A stretch of 64,000 nucleotides of DNA. It comes from Sporomusaceae bacterium UBA7701. Lineage in GTDB: Bacteria; Bacillota; Negativicutes; Sporomusales; UBA7701. A model generated the notes under the pieces. The model had not been told where the DNA came from and ran no database searches. It saw nothing but the letters and a program-made list of their open reading frames with translations. The stretch covers positions 62,001-126,000 of the forward strand of contig DLGF01000020.1 of assembly GCA_002482545.1 (NCBI GenBank), read 5' to 3'. Shown one piece after another: positions 25,963 through 34,372 of this stretch (the first letter of the stretch is position 1; the number at the start of each line of letters is the position of its first letter). The position numbers and the translations under genes were made by a program.

Positions 25963-27721
25963 ATGCCAAAACAATTACCCGTGACGGCTCCGGATAGGGG
26001 CATCAATAAGTATCTGCCGAAGAACCTCATCGACGACCGGGCCTGGAGCGACGGCAACAACGTGCATTTCGGCGTCGGATATGCGGAGAAGGTCGGCGGG
26101 TGGAAGGAGTTTTTGAACCGTCCCGTCCCTTGGCAGGCGTCCACGGCTTACAGCCCGGGCGCTTATATTATGCCCAGCTCTCCTACCGGACACGTCTATC
26201 AATGCACGACCGAGGGCACAACCGGTTCCGTGGAACCGGTGTGGCCGGCCACCGCCGGCGATACAGCGGCGGACGGCACCGCCGGCTGGACGAATGTGGG
26301 AGTCAACCAGCTCAGCGGGATTATTATGGCAATGGACAATTATTATCTGTTCAACGGCAACAGTTATCTGATGGCCGTCACCACCACCCATTGTTACCGC
26401 TACGACCCCGACGCCAATACTTTTGTCGACATCACCAGCGGCACGCCGCTGAACGGCACGAGCGAGCACCCGGTCATCACCGAAAACGCGCAGAACTGGT
26501 TTGTTTTCACTAACGGCGTCGATCCGGTGAAGTACTGGGACGGCGACTTGGCCCACACCATCGCCGATCTGCCGGGGCTCGACGATGTCGAGGGCGGGGC
26601 GACTTCGGTCCGCTGCAAAACGCTCCTCTATTTTCAGAATTTCCTCCTGCTGGGCGGCACGACGGAGAACGGCACTCCTTTTCCCCAGCGCATCCGGTGG
26701 AGCTGTATCGGCGATATCGCCAAATGGAAAAACGTCGCCGGCGACATATCCCGGTCGGAGGCCGGGTACGGCGACCTGACCGACGACGTGTCCTGGGTGG
26801 TCGGCCTTCGCCCGCTGGGCAATTATGTGGCGGTGTATAAGGAGCGCGCCATTCAACTCATGAATTACGCCGGAGGGGCGACCATCTGGAACAAGTGGCC
26901 GGCATTCATCGGCACCGGGCTGCTTTCGGCCAAGGCGCTGGTCGACCTGGGAGACGAACACATCTTTGTGGGCAACGACAATATTTACAGCTTCAACGGC
27001 CGGGAGCCGAGCATCGCCGGCGACGATGCGGCCAAGGAGTTCTTCCGCGTCCTGGACCCGGACAAATACGGCCTTATCGCGGGTTTTTACGTCGAGGAGG
27101 TGCCGGAACTTTGGTTTGCCTTTCCATCGACTTCCAGCCCGGACGGCCACCCGGACAAGGCCATTGTCTACAACACCGACACCAAAGCATGGTCGATGCG
27201 CGATCTGCCGATGACGGCCTTCGGGTATTACAACCGGCGGGGAGACGGCGTATGGGATGCCGACGACGATACCTGGGACAATCATAGCACCGAGTGGGAT
27301 GCCAGTATAAATCTCGATAACGCGCCGATCAACCTGGCGGGGGGGCGCGGACGGCGGCATTTATGTGTTCGAGGGCAACGCCAAGGACGGGGCTTCCGTG
27401 CCCATCGACAGTTTCCTGACCACCAAGCTGTTCGATTTCGGCGCGCCGGATAAAATCAAGAGGCTCCTCAGGATACAGTTCATGATATCCCGCGAGGGGC
27501 CTTACTATTTGCCGGTGTATGTCGGGACGGCGGCCAACGTGGACGAGCCGGTGACGTGGCACGGGCCGTACAATATGAGCCTGGACAAGACGAGCCCGCC
27601 GTGGGTCGATGTGGATGTGTCGGCCCGGTATCTGTGCCTTCGCATGGGCACCGCGGGCGCGGACGAGCCGTGGCGGCTGACCGGCTACATCCTATATTAC
27701 GAACTCAGGGGTGGTTACTGA
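25963..27721 (+). pseudogene. phage structural protein (DNA-stabilisation/tail type) with a frameshift
   Basis: The first frame gives about 460 residues (LPVTAPDRGINKYLPKNLID ... WNNHSTEWDASINLDNAP-like) to a run of seven G at about 27340-27346. From there a second frame continues smoothly (ADGGIYVFEGNAKDG ... RLTGYILYYELRGGY) to the stop at 27721. Removing one G joins them into one protein of about 585 residues. Content and position after the portal suggest a virion stabilisation or tail-tube protein such as P22 gp10, but that name is inference. The G-run could be a real lesion, a phase-variable tract or a sequencing error. Confidence 0.6.
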
Positions 27722-28356
27722 TGGCGATACCGCAACTCCCTCAGACGCCGAATGTCGGGCCGGAGGTGCCGAATACCCTCTGGAAGTGGCTGATCGAGAT
27801 GGGGAACCGGCTGCGGCAACTGATCGATTTCGCCAATAAGCCTGTTGCGGCCGGGGTTCCCGCGCATGCCCCGACCCACGCCAGCGGCGGCGGCGACGTG
27901 CTGACGCCGTCGGATATCGGGGCGGCTCCGGCGTTTCGCGGTTGCCGAATCTACAATGAAAGCGGCGGGTCCCAAAGCATAGCGGCAGCAACCAACACGA
28001 AGGTTGCCTTTAATACCACCGCTTTTGACACGAATGGTTTTTATGATTCAACCACTGATAAGATCGTTATTCCCGCAGGCGTGTCATATGTGGAATTGAC
28101 CGCAGAAGTAAACTGGACGGGAACATATACGGCAGCAAATTCAAGACGGCTGGCAGCCATAACAAAAAATGGCGGCAATGTCGCTTTGTCGGCGTGTTCG
28201 GCTTCCAACGGGAATACATATCTAAATGTGTCCACCGGACCGATTTCCGTGTCAGCAGGGGATTATTTTGAATTGTTCGTCTTGGAAAACGATACTGCAG
28301 CAAAAACAATCACGCAGGATACTATTACATTTTTGTCGATGAAGGTGCTGGCATGA
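27721..28356 (+). CDS. phage fibre-like protein with a C1q/TNF-like head
   Basis: 211 residues from the ATG at 27721, overlapping the preceding stop. The N-terminal 70 residues contain HAPTHASGGGDVLTPSDIGA, a linker common in phage tail fibres and baseplate proteins. The C-terminal 130 residues form a jelly-roll-like beta domain (FNTTAFDTNGFYDSTTDKIV, VSYVELTAEVNWTGTY, GPISVSAGDYFELFVLENDT) similar to C1q/TNF heads that mediate trimeric receptor binding. It likely forms a tail appendage. Confidence 0.7.
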   Translation: MAIPQLPQTPNVGPEVPNTLWKWLIEMGNRLRQLIDFANKPVAAGVPAHAPTHASGGGDVLTPSDIGAAPAFRGCRIYNESGGSQSIAAATNTKVAFNTTAFDTNGFYDSTTDKIVIPAGVSYVELTAEVNWTGTYTAANSRRLAAITKNGGNVALSACSASNGNTYLNVSTGPISVSAGDYFELFVLENDTAAKTITQDTITFLSMKVLA

Positions 28357-28688
28357 TGGACCTGGCGCAAATGATCGATGACTTTTGCCGGCGCGCGCCC
28401 GGCGACTACACACCGGAGCAAATTATCGCCGCCATAAAAGACAATCACATCCTTGCCGATGATGATTGTTTTATTGTTTTTGCGGCGGTGCAGGACGAAA
28501 TCCATATGCTTTTCCCCTATGCCCCGCGCGGGAAGTCGATAGAGGCGGTTCGCCGCAAGTTGGAAGATTTGGCTAGGAGCAACGGGTATAAACGCATTCA
28601 GATCATTACGGACCGCGAAAAGGCGTTCGTGCGCAAATTTAAGGACTATCGCCCGATAGGAGTACTTTTCGAAAAGGAGCTGATCTAA
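28353..28688 (+). CDS. phage protein of unknown function
   Basis: 111 residues; the ATG overlaps the preceding stop (ATGATG). It has an alpha/beta pattern with DDCFIVFAAVQDEIHMLFPY and NGYKRIQIITDREKAFVRKFKDYRP, which resembles the small head- or tail-associated proteins and partial acetyltransferase folds found in podovirus late operons. No catalytic motif is evident. Confidence 0.6.
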   Translation: MMDLAQMIDDFCRRAPGDYTPEQIIAAIKDNHILADDDCFIVFAAVQDEIHMLFPYAPRGKSIEAVRRKLEDLARSNGYKRIQIITDREKAFVRKFKDYRPIGVLFEKELI

Positions 28689-29429
28689 TTGGGAAGCCTG
28701 TTCGGCAGCAAAACGACAACGACTTCCAAGCAGACCCCGTTTTCCGGCAAGCAAAAGGACTGGTACGAAGGGTTTCAGCCTTACCTCATGGGGCGGGTCA
28801 ACAACCCCATCCGCTACGGCGGCGAGACTGCCGCGCCGATCAATCAGACCCAGTCGGACGCCATCGGCAAGCTGCAGGACAGCGCCGCTAACCGGACGCT
28901 GCAGGACTATGCGGAAGGGGCGTATATCGACCCCATGAGCAATCCTTATGTGACGGCGCAGGCCGACGCCATCCGGCAGGCCGGGCAGGAAGCCTGGGGA
29001 GAGCAGGGACGGCAGGTCAACGATTTGTTCAACAAAAACAGCTTCTGGGGCGGCAGCGCCCATCAGGACCAAGTGGCCAAGACCCAGAAGGATGTCAACC
29101 AGTCTACCCAAAACTCCCTGGCCAGTCTCTACGGCAGCGCTTACAATTCCGGGGTAAACCAGATGCTGAATGCCCAGGGCGCCCGGCAGAGCGCGGCCGA
29201 GGCTCTGTTGAACGCGGGCAACACGGAGTATGGCATCGCCGACACCAAGGCCCAGCGGGACCTGGAGCTGTTCTTCCGGGAACAGGGGCTGGATGAGCAG
29301 ACCATCCAGGATTACCTCAGCTATTTGGGGCTGGGCAAGAATCCGACCCAAACCCAGACGCAAAGCAGCAACGGCCTGGGCGGAGTTTTAGGGTCGCTGG
29401 CCGGCGGCTGGGCGAGTACGTGGAAGTGA
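28689..29429 (+). CDS. phage virion structural protein
   Basis: 246 residues from a TTG start at 28689, preceded by AAAAGGAGCTG. The sequence is rich in Gln, Asn and Ala with helical segments (AVAKTQKDVNQ-like QVAKTQKDVNQSTQNSLASL, then NAQGARQSAAEALLNAGNTEYG). This is typical of phage internal virion or tail-tip proteins. It ends with a Gly-rich tail. Specific function unknown. Confidence 0.65.
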   Translation: MGSLFGSKTTTTSKQTPFSGKQKDWYEGFQPYLMGRVNNPIRYGGETAAPINQTQSDAIGKLQDSAANRTLQDYAEGAYIDPMSNPYVTAQADAIRQAGQEAWGEQGRQVNDLFNKNSFWGGSAHQDQVAKTQKDVNQSTQNSLASLYGSAYNSGVNQMLNAQGARQSAAEALLNAGNTEYGIADTKAQRDLELFFREQGLDEQTIQDYLSYLGLGKNPTQTQTQSSNGLGGVLGSLAGGWASTWK

Positions 29430-29441
29430 GGTGTTTGAATT

Positions 29442-30203
29442 ATGGCAATATCCTTTGCGGATGCCTTTGCCCAGGCGTATGGGCAGGGAATGCAGCGGCG
29501 GTGGCTGCAAGAACAGGAGGAAGCGGAGCGCAAGCGGCAAAACGAAGGGGCCAAGGCGGTTTTGGAGCTCATCAACTCCATGGGCCGGCAGCAGGCCAAT
29601 GCGGACGCTTCCAGCGGGCTAAATCAGGCCGTATCCGGGTTTAATGCGCTTAACCCCGATAAGGGCGCGCCGGATTTTTCGTTTCAGACGCCTGACCTTA
29701 CGCAGCGCCCGGGCGGTAACTGGCAAAGCCCGACCGGCAGCAGCAGTTTAGCCGGTTTGGCGCAGAGCACTTTCGGCGGGACTCAGCCGCAGTCAGGCAG
29801 CCTTGTTTCATTGATGCCGAAAGTCGAGGCCCCCAAATATGATGATGCTTCGATGTACGGCACGATGGCTAAGGCGCTGGGGCAGGGTGTGGATTATTCG
29901 CTTGCGGCGTCGATTATCCCCGGGTATTTTGAAAGGCAAAAGGCTGAAAAACTGAAGAATGAACAGCCCGGTGCATTCAAGGAGGAACGGGCATTCTACA
30001 CGCCGGAAAAGCAAAAGGAGATCAGGGCGGCGGACGGATACGGCGAGGCCCATGGCCCGAACCGGCACGGCGGTGGTGCACAGGGAACTGTCAATGCGCA
30101 GCAGATTGATGGAATTGTAGCCCAAATTAAAGCGGAAAATCCTGATGCCACATATGGAGAGATTTTCCAATATCTCTATAGCGCATTCGGATATGGTCGG
30201 TAA
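29442..30203 (+). CDS. phage virion-associated protein
   Basis: 253 residues. The N-terminus is helical and highly charged (AFAQAYGQGMQRRWLQEQEE). The middle is Gly/Ser/Gln-rich and low in complexity (PTGSSSLAGLAQSTFGG), and the end (VNAQQIDGIVAQIKAENPDA ... EIFQYLYSAFGYG) is a small helical unit. It resembles ejection or internal core proteins. It is one of three consecutive structural genes with short spacers. Confidence 0.6.
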   Translation: MAISFADAFAQAYGQGMQRRWLQEQEEAERKRQNEGAKAVLELINSMGRQQANADASSGLNQAVSGFNALNPDKGAPDFSFQTPDLTQRPGGNWQSPTGSSSLAGLAQSTFGGTQPQSGSLVSLMPKVEAPKYDDASMYGTMAKALGQGVDYSLAASIIPGYFERQKAEKLKNEQPGAFKEERAFYTPEKQKEIRAADGYGEAHGPNRHGGGAQGTVNAQQIDGIVAQIKAENPDATYGEIFQYLYSAFGYGR

Positions 30204-30215
30204 AGGGGTGATAAA

Positions 30216-31784
30216 ATGCCTAGTTATCCAGAATGGCTAAATTCCTTCCTTGCTGGAATTAAGCCATGGAAACAGCAACCGGATGAAGAAGCCGCGAAGG
30301 TGACTCTTTCTTTGCTGGGCGGCACTGGGCCGAGAGGATTGGCGAAAGACAGCGGCTCTAACCCAACGCTACCGGCCACTGGCGGCTCCGGGCCGAGAGG
30401 GCTGGCGGAAGACAGCGGCTCTAACCCAACGCTACCGGCTACCGGCGGCTCCGGGCCGGGAGGGTTGGCGAAGGACAGCGGCTCTAACCCAACGCTACCG
30501 GCTACCGGCGGCTCCGGGCCGGGAGGGTTGGCGCAGGACATCGGCTTCACCCCGAAATTTGCCGATCTAGTAAGGGACTTCAGCGAGTGGAGGCAGGGAC
30601 GAGGGGAGAACTTTCCCGGACTCGTTTACAATATCGGCGAAAACGCAATCGATTCTACCGGTAATTGGGCCAAAGTCGCTGTACAAGGTGCGAGGGAGCA
30701 GATCAAGCAGGAACGCACGCTCCGCAAAATCGCGGTGGTGGATGAGTTCGGCAACGCCATCCCGCGTCCCGGCGTCAGTCCTGAAGATGTGGCGGCGCAA
30801 GCGGCTCTGGTCAAGCGAGCCCACACCAATTTCATCAACGAAACCCTGAAGCCCGCGGCGTATATCGCGGGCTTTGCCAATCCCATCGTGGCCCTGCCGT
30901 TTATCGCCGCCGACGCTAAAGCTTTGTACGATCAGGGCGGGGCCGGTAATGTGGTGAAGGAGTTTACCGGCTATACCGCACTGAGGAACGCGACGCAGAA
31001 CCCCGAAGAGTTTGGCCGGCGATTCTACGAAAAGCCGCTAACGACCGCCGCCGAATTCGTGCCGGCCGTTTTGCTGGCTAAAGGCGTATATAGCGGGATT
31101 CGCGGCAGGGCTGTACCGAGAGAGACGGCAAAAGGAGTAAAACCGGCAGAGGAAGTTGCACCGAAAACAAGGCCGGAGCAGGCGGCCGCCACGCCTCAAG
31201 ATCGCAGCGAAATAAGGGCAATATTTGAAAAGTCGAATGAGCTAACGGCAGTGATTGATGAAGGCTATAAAGTAAGGCCTGTGCAAAAAATAGTCAAAAC
31301 CGGTGAGCTTGACCAAGTTGAAATACAAGCAATGAAACAAAAAACCGGCATGGATTTAGCCGGTTATAGTCGTGAAATAACCTCTGAAAAAATTCGTCAT
31401 GCAGTTAAAAAACATGGTGGATCTGCAGAAGCGGCACGGGGACAATTACCGTTGACAAGAAACGATTTTTTGAAAGTCCCCGAAATCGCCCGGGCTGAAA
31501 ATGTTGTTAAAGTGGACGTAGGAAAAAGACAGCAGCCTCTCATTATATATGAAAAACCCGTTAACGGTTACCTCTATGTTGTGGAGGAAGTGTTAACAGG
31601 CAAGAAAACGTTGCAGTTTTTGTCTATGCGAAAACTAAAGAGGTCTTCTGCGCGACCAAATGCCGGGGAACCCGGCCCCGTCTCACACGTCCAAGACGTT
31701 CGCAGCCTGACCTCCACTTCTAATATATATAAATCAGAAGGCAAAGTCAATGGCAATCCGGACCGTAGCCCTCCTTCCACCTGA
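30216..31784 (+). CDS. phage ejection-type protein with 21-residue repeats and a putative BECR nuclease domain
   Basis: 522 residues. After a short head, 3.8 copies of a 21-residue Gly/Pro/Ser repeat (GGSGPRGLAEDSGSNPTLPA and variants) span about residues 35-115. Hydrophobic helices around 217-240 and 280-298 could insert in a membrane, as in podovirus ejection proteins. The C-terminal 150 residues contain SREITSEKIRHAVKKHGG, ARGQLPLTRNDFLKVPEI and NGYLYVVEEVLTGKKTLQFL. This His/Gln-Leu-Pro pattern resembles the phage BECR-type nuclease domains (PBECR families) at MuF or virion C-termini. Function as an injected nuclease is inference. The same domain recurs in the next gene. Confidence 0.6.
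   Translation: MPSYPEWLNSFLAGIKPWKQQPDEEAAKVTLSLLGGTGPRGLAKDSGSNPTLPATGGSGPRGLAEDSGSNPTLPATGGSGPGGLAKDSGSNPTLPATGGSGPGGLAQDIGFTPKFADLVRDFSEWRQGRGENFPGLVYNIGENAIDSTGNWAKVAVQGAREQIKQERTLRKIAVVDEFGNAIPRPGVSPEDVAAQAALVKRAHTNFINETLKPAAYIAGFANPIVALPFIAADAKALYDQGGAGNVVKEFTGYTALRNATQNPEEFGRRFYEKPLTTAAEFVPAVLLAKGVYSGIRGRAVPRETAKGVKPAEEVAPKTRPEQAAATPQDRSEIRAIFEKSNELTAVIDEGYKVRPVQKIVKTGELDQVEIQAMKQKTGMDLAGYSREITSEKIRHAVKKHGGSAEAARGQLPLTRNDFLKVPEIARAENVVKVDVGKRQQPLIIYEKPVNGYLYVVEEVLTGKKTLQFLSMRKLKRSSARPNAGEPGPVSHVQDVRSLTSTSNIYKSEGKVNGNPDRSPPST
30318..30560 (+). repeat. 63-bp in-frame tandem repeat, about 3.8 copies
   Basis: Units start at 30318, 30381, 30444 and 30507, the last incomplete. They differ at only a few bases, so the array expanded recently. 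The period is exactly 21 codons and the frame of the virion gene is kept. Confidence 0.9.
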
Positions 31785-32008
31785 CTGCATTAAAGAATTA
31801 TAAAGAGGCTCTCACTGTCACCGGTGGGGGTTACGGTTCGCGCGGTGCTACGCATCCCGAGCATATGCGTACTCGTCCCGGAACGGAGGAAGCCTCTCTA
31901 ATAAAGGACATTTCCGGTCCTTCTGCCAATACCTCCGAAAGACGATCTCAAGGGCAAGAAAGCGCAGAGCAAGTAAGGCACCATGCTATGCAGGCCGAGG
32001 GGCGGCCA

Positions 32009-32485
32009 ATGATAAAAAAAGAGGTAAAGAATTCCTCGTCACTAAGTCAGGAGAAGGTGGATTCTTTTGTCGACGAGTCGTTGGTGCGACACGGTCCCCG
32101 CAGGTATTTGCCGCTGTCTATCGTTAGACCGGAAGAGGCGGCACGAATAAAAGAACTTACCGGAGTGGACACCACGGGGTTCAGGCATGAAATCAACAAT
32201 CACGACTTAAGGCACGCAATCAAACAGCATGGCGATCCTGTCAGAGAGGCAGCTGTTGGACAACTGCCAATAACACAAAAGGACTTGAAGATGATTCCTC
32301 AAGTCCTCAGAGAGTATGATCAAATTTTACCAGGCAGCCCCAATGTTAACGGTAAGTCGGTCCGCTATGTAAAACGGGTGAACGGCCATATTATCGTCGC
32401 GGAAGTCTTACGCGAAGAACGCAAAACAATGGCGGTAAAAACAATATGGAAGAAGCCCGCTAGCGTAAGTCATGACACCCCGTGA
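32009..32485 (+). CDS. small protein with a duplicated BECR-type nuclease domain
   Basis: 158 residues from the ATG at 32009, preceded by GAGGGGCGG; the open frame also continues upstream to about 31769 without a clear start. The domain IKELTGVDTTGFRHEINNHD, LRHAIKQHGDPVREAAVGQL, ITQKDLKMIPQVLREYDQIL and VKRVNGHIIVAEVLREERKT aligns by eye with the C-terminus of the preceding gene product, which has the same order of HA(I/V)K(Q/K)HG, GQLP(I/L)T and NG...V(A/E)EVL. It is probably a duplicated effector or a displaced alternative C-terminal module. It could also be a remnant. No immunity protein is recognised beside it. Confidence 0.55.
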   Translation: MIKKEVKNSSSLSQEKVDSFVDESLVRHGPRRYLPLSIVRPEEAARIKELTGVDTTGFRHEINNHDLRHAIKQHGDPVREAAVGQLPITQKDLKMIPQVLREYDQILPGSPNVNGKSVRYVKRVNGHIIVAEVLREERKTMAVKTIWKKPASVSHDTP

Positions 32486-32835
32486 AGGGATAATCCTTCC
32501 TTATACGTCCACCTAGGGAGCACAGCCCCTACCACCCGAACGTAGCGCGACTTCTTCGAAACATTATACCCGAAATTAGCGAAACTATCAACGGCGAAGG
32601 CGATCGCAGATGGAAAACATGAATAAACTACTGTTGGTAGAGCGCCCACCCCTACAGCCTTAACTCGGCCAAGGCTCCGATTTGTACGGTTCGCCCCAAA
32701 ATGCCGAGGGGGGGAACCGCCCAGGGCGGTATAGGCAACAGTAGTTCCATCACCAATATAAATCCGTTCGTTCAAATAGTCAAGGAAACTCCCGACGGCA
32801 TTCGCGGCGGACGGTTGGAAGCGGCTTCCAATCAT
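32470..32835 (-). CDS. uncertain protein on the minus strand
   Basis: 121 codons with plausible composition (GSFLDYLNERIYIGDGTTVA ... YNVSKKSRYVRVVGAVLPRW). The ending slightly resembles DUF1566/FISUMP-like surface domains where the final strand reads YVRxVR. It lacks a good ribosome binding site, starts in a phage region otherwise transcribed rightward, and has no recognisable neighbour. It may be a fragment of a fibre or surface protein. Confidence 0.3.
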   Translation of the reverse strand: MIGSRFQPSAANAVGSFLDYLNERIYIGDGTTVAYTALGGSPPRHFGANRTNRSLGRVKAVGVGALPTVVYSCFPSAIAFAVDSFANFGYNVSKKSRYVRVVGAVLPRWTYKEGLSLHGVS

Positions 32836-32915
32836 TTTGGCGATAAGTTATAATATTCATACAGGTTGTTTTAGGGACGGTTAGCCACACCCTTTTGCGA
32901 AAGGGGGTGGTGCTT

Positions 32916-32990
32916 ATGACTACATATGAGGCGTTGTCTTTTGCGATAGCATTTGCCACGTTGATTGTGTTGATCATAAAAAAGAAGTAA
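32916..32990 (+). CDS. 24-residue holin-like type I toxin peptide (Hol_Tox family)
   Basis: The peptide starts MTTYEALSFAIAFATLIVLI and ends IKKK. This is the standard pattern of the putative holin-like toxin family: M(T/S)TYEALxxxI, a single membrane helix and a terminal Lys run. AAGGGGGTGG is the ribosome binding site. It is partly buried in a hairpin (CACCCTTT-TGCG-AAAGGGGGTG, about 32888-32909), as expected for translationally controlled type I toxins. A convergent antisense promoter (33106-33134) and a stem-terminator (33067-33103) lie downstream. It would act in the membrane; lytic or growth-arrest function is inference from the family. Confidence 0.75.
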   Translation: MTTYEALSFAIAFATLIVLIIKKK

Positions 32991-33066
32991 CCGCGCCCGG
33001 CTAAGGATTGCGGTTACTCTTAAGGACATTCTTTTGGGCTAACCGTTTCCGGCTAGACAACCTGTA

Positions 33067-33103
33067 GGGGCTGGCGTGTATCGAGCACGTCAGTCCTTTT
33101 ACT
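33067..33103 (+). terminator. terminator of the toxin transcript
   Basis: GGGCTGGCGTG pairs with CACGTCAGTCC around a TATCGAG loop, followed by TTTTACTATA. It could end the toxin mRNA about 80 bases after its stop codon. Confidence 0.6.
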
Positions 33104-33105
33104 AT

Positions 33106-33134
33106 ATTGTACTCAGTTTCCCGAAAATATTCAA
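33106..33134 (-). promoter_or_regulatory. antisense promoter, probable antitoxin RNA
   Basis: Read on the minus strand, TTGAAT and TACAAT are separated by 17 bases. Transcription would start near 33098 and run leftward through the toxin 3' region and then its coding sequence, the arrangement of TxpA/RatA-like type I toxin-antitoxin pairs. Confidence 0.6.
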
Positions 33135-33143
33135 GCGGTGTTG

Positions 33144-33176
33144 CGGAAAAGAGACGGTCAGCCCGTCTCTTTTCCG
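33144..33176. other. perfect 14-bp hairpin between toxin module and holin
   Basis: CGGAAAAGAGACGG and its exact complement flank a five-base loop. There is no convincing T-tract on either side, so it may be a transcription roadblock or an RNA stability element. Confidence 0.5.
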
Positions 33177-33297
33177 TTGGGGGTTCGCCGGCGAATGCTT
33201 CGATAGAGAACACCGGTTTTGTTTCGTATTACCCTAAAGGAGGTGGTCCTAATGGAAGAATGGGGAAAACAGGGGAGAAGAGAGAGGAGGCGCAAAG

Positions 33298-33744
33298 ATG
33301 GAATACACACAGACGGAACTTAAGCTTTGGGCGGCCTGTTCCGCGGCGGGCGCGGCGCTGTCGTTTCTGATCGGCGGCTTTGACGCGCCGGTGAAGGCGC
33401 TCTTGGTGCTGATCGGCGTCGATTACGCCACCGGAATCCTCGCCGCCTGGAAAACGGGCATGCTGAGCAGCCAGCAGGGCTTTCACGGGCTAGGAAAAAA
33501 GGTCGCGATCGTCGCCATCGTGGCGTTTGCCAATATGCTGGATCTTTCGATGGCGCTGAATCATACGCTGCGGTCGATGGCCATATTCGGGTTTGCCGGC
33601 ATGGAGGGCATGAGCATCATTGAAAATGCCGACCGGGCCGGATACGGGGCGTATGTCCCGCAGTTTATCCGCGACAGGCTCCTGCAGCTCAGGCAGGAGA
33701 AGGGGCTTAGCCAGCCGGGAGGGAGCGACAAAAGCAAATGTTAG
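33298..33744 (+). CDS. phage holin (Holin_4 / phi29-like family)
   Basis: 148 residues with AGGAGGCG before the ATG. Three hydrophobic segments (about 10-28, 32-50 and 66-90) and the hallmark VKALLVLIGVDYATGILAAWKTG place it in the phage holin family that includes TcdE-like proteins. It would form lesions in the membrane at the end of infection. It overlaps the endolysin start by seven bases, an intact lysis-cassette arrangement. A 23-codon frame from 33252 with a strong ribosome binding site lies just upstream and may be a leader. Confidence 0.88.
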   Translation: MEYTQTELKLWAACSAAGAALSFLIGGFDAPVKALLVLIGVDYATGILAAWKTGMLSSQQGFHGLGKKVAIVAIVAFANMLDLSMALNHTLRSMAIFGFAGMEGMSIIENADRAGYGAYVPQFIRDRLLQLRQEKGLSQPGGSDKSKC

Positions 33745-34358
33745 GGAAATTGTCCAGCGTGTACGAAAGCAACGGCGATCCCGGCTGCATATCATCCGGC
33801 GCGGGAGACGCCGGCGGCGTGAGCTACGGGACCTATCAGCTCGCGACCAATACCGGCAGCGTGGATCGTTTTGTCCGATGGCTTAACGATAGCCATCATC
33901 CGGCAGGGATGGTTTTAAGCGGCAAACGCGCCGGCAGCCGGGAATTTTCGGCAGCCTGGAAATTCTGCGCGGAAAACTTGGCCGACTTCGGCGATATCCA
34001 GCACGAATATATCCGTCACCTATACTATGACCCTGCCGTGGCCGCGCTCAGGGACGCCTGCTGGCATCTCGAAAATCACCATGAAGTCATGAAAGATGTC
34101 GTGTGGAGCCGCGCCGTGCAGTACGGAACCGGCTACATCGTGGAGATGTTCGAGACCGCCGCCAAGCGCCTGGGGTATCCGAACCTGTCCTATGTGGACG
34201 CGCCGGACTTTGACGCGGCGATGATCCGCGCCATTTATCTGGAGGTCTGCAAGACGCCCGAATGGACCGGCGGGAGCCCGGCTTTACGCGCAGGGCTGTA
34301 TGCCAGGTTCGAAAACGAATGCAGCGATGCCTTGGCCAGGTTGGGCCAATTTGCTTAG
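33738..34358 (+). CDS. phage endolysin, lysozyme-like fold
   Basis: 206 residues starting within the holin gene. The N-terminus VYESNGDPGCISSGAGDAGG followed by VSYGTYQLATNTGSVDRF is the motif of a lysozyme-like/chitosanase-like peptidoglycan-degrading family in Firmicute prophages, with Glu10 the likely catalytic acid and GxxSYGxYQ lining the site. There is no signal peptide, which fits export through the holin. The C-terminal helical part (DVVWSRAVQYGTGYIVEMFE) is also characteristic of that family. Confidence 0.75.
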   Translation: MLGKLSSVYESNGDPGCISSGAGDAGGVSYGTYQLATNTGSVDRFVRWLNDSHHPAGMVLSGKRAGSREFSAAWKFCAENLADFGDIQHEYIRHLYYDPAVAALRDACWHLENHHEVMKDVVWSRAVQYGTGYIVEMFETAAKRLGYPNLSYVDAPDFDAAMIRAIYLEVCKTPEWTGGSPALRAGLYARFENECSDALARLGQFA

Positions 34359-34372
34359 GGGGGGCGATTACA

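Noticed and set aside
25975..27360. Minus-strand frame of 461 codons in the prophage
   Set aside because: Antisense shadow of the tail/stabilisation gene, which has phage-like content and correct orientation.
30318..30560. Regular repeats considered as a CRISPR array
   Set aside because: The period is 63 bases with no unique spacers and it lies in frame within a gene; it is a protein repeat.
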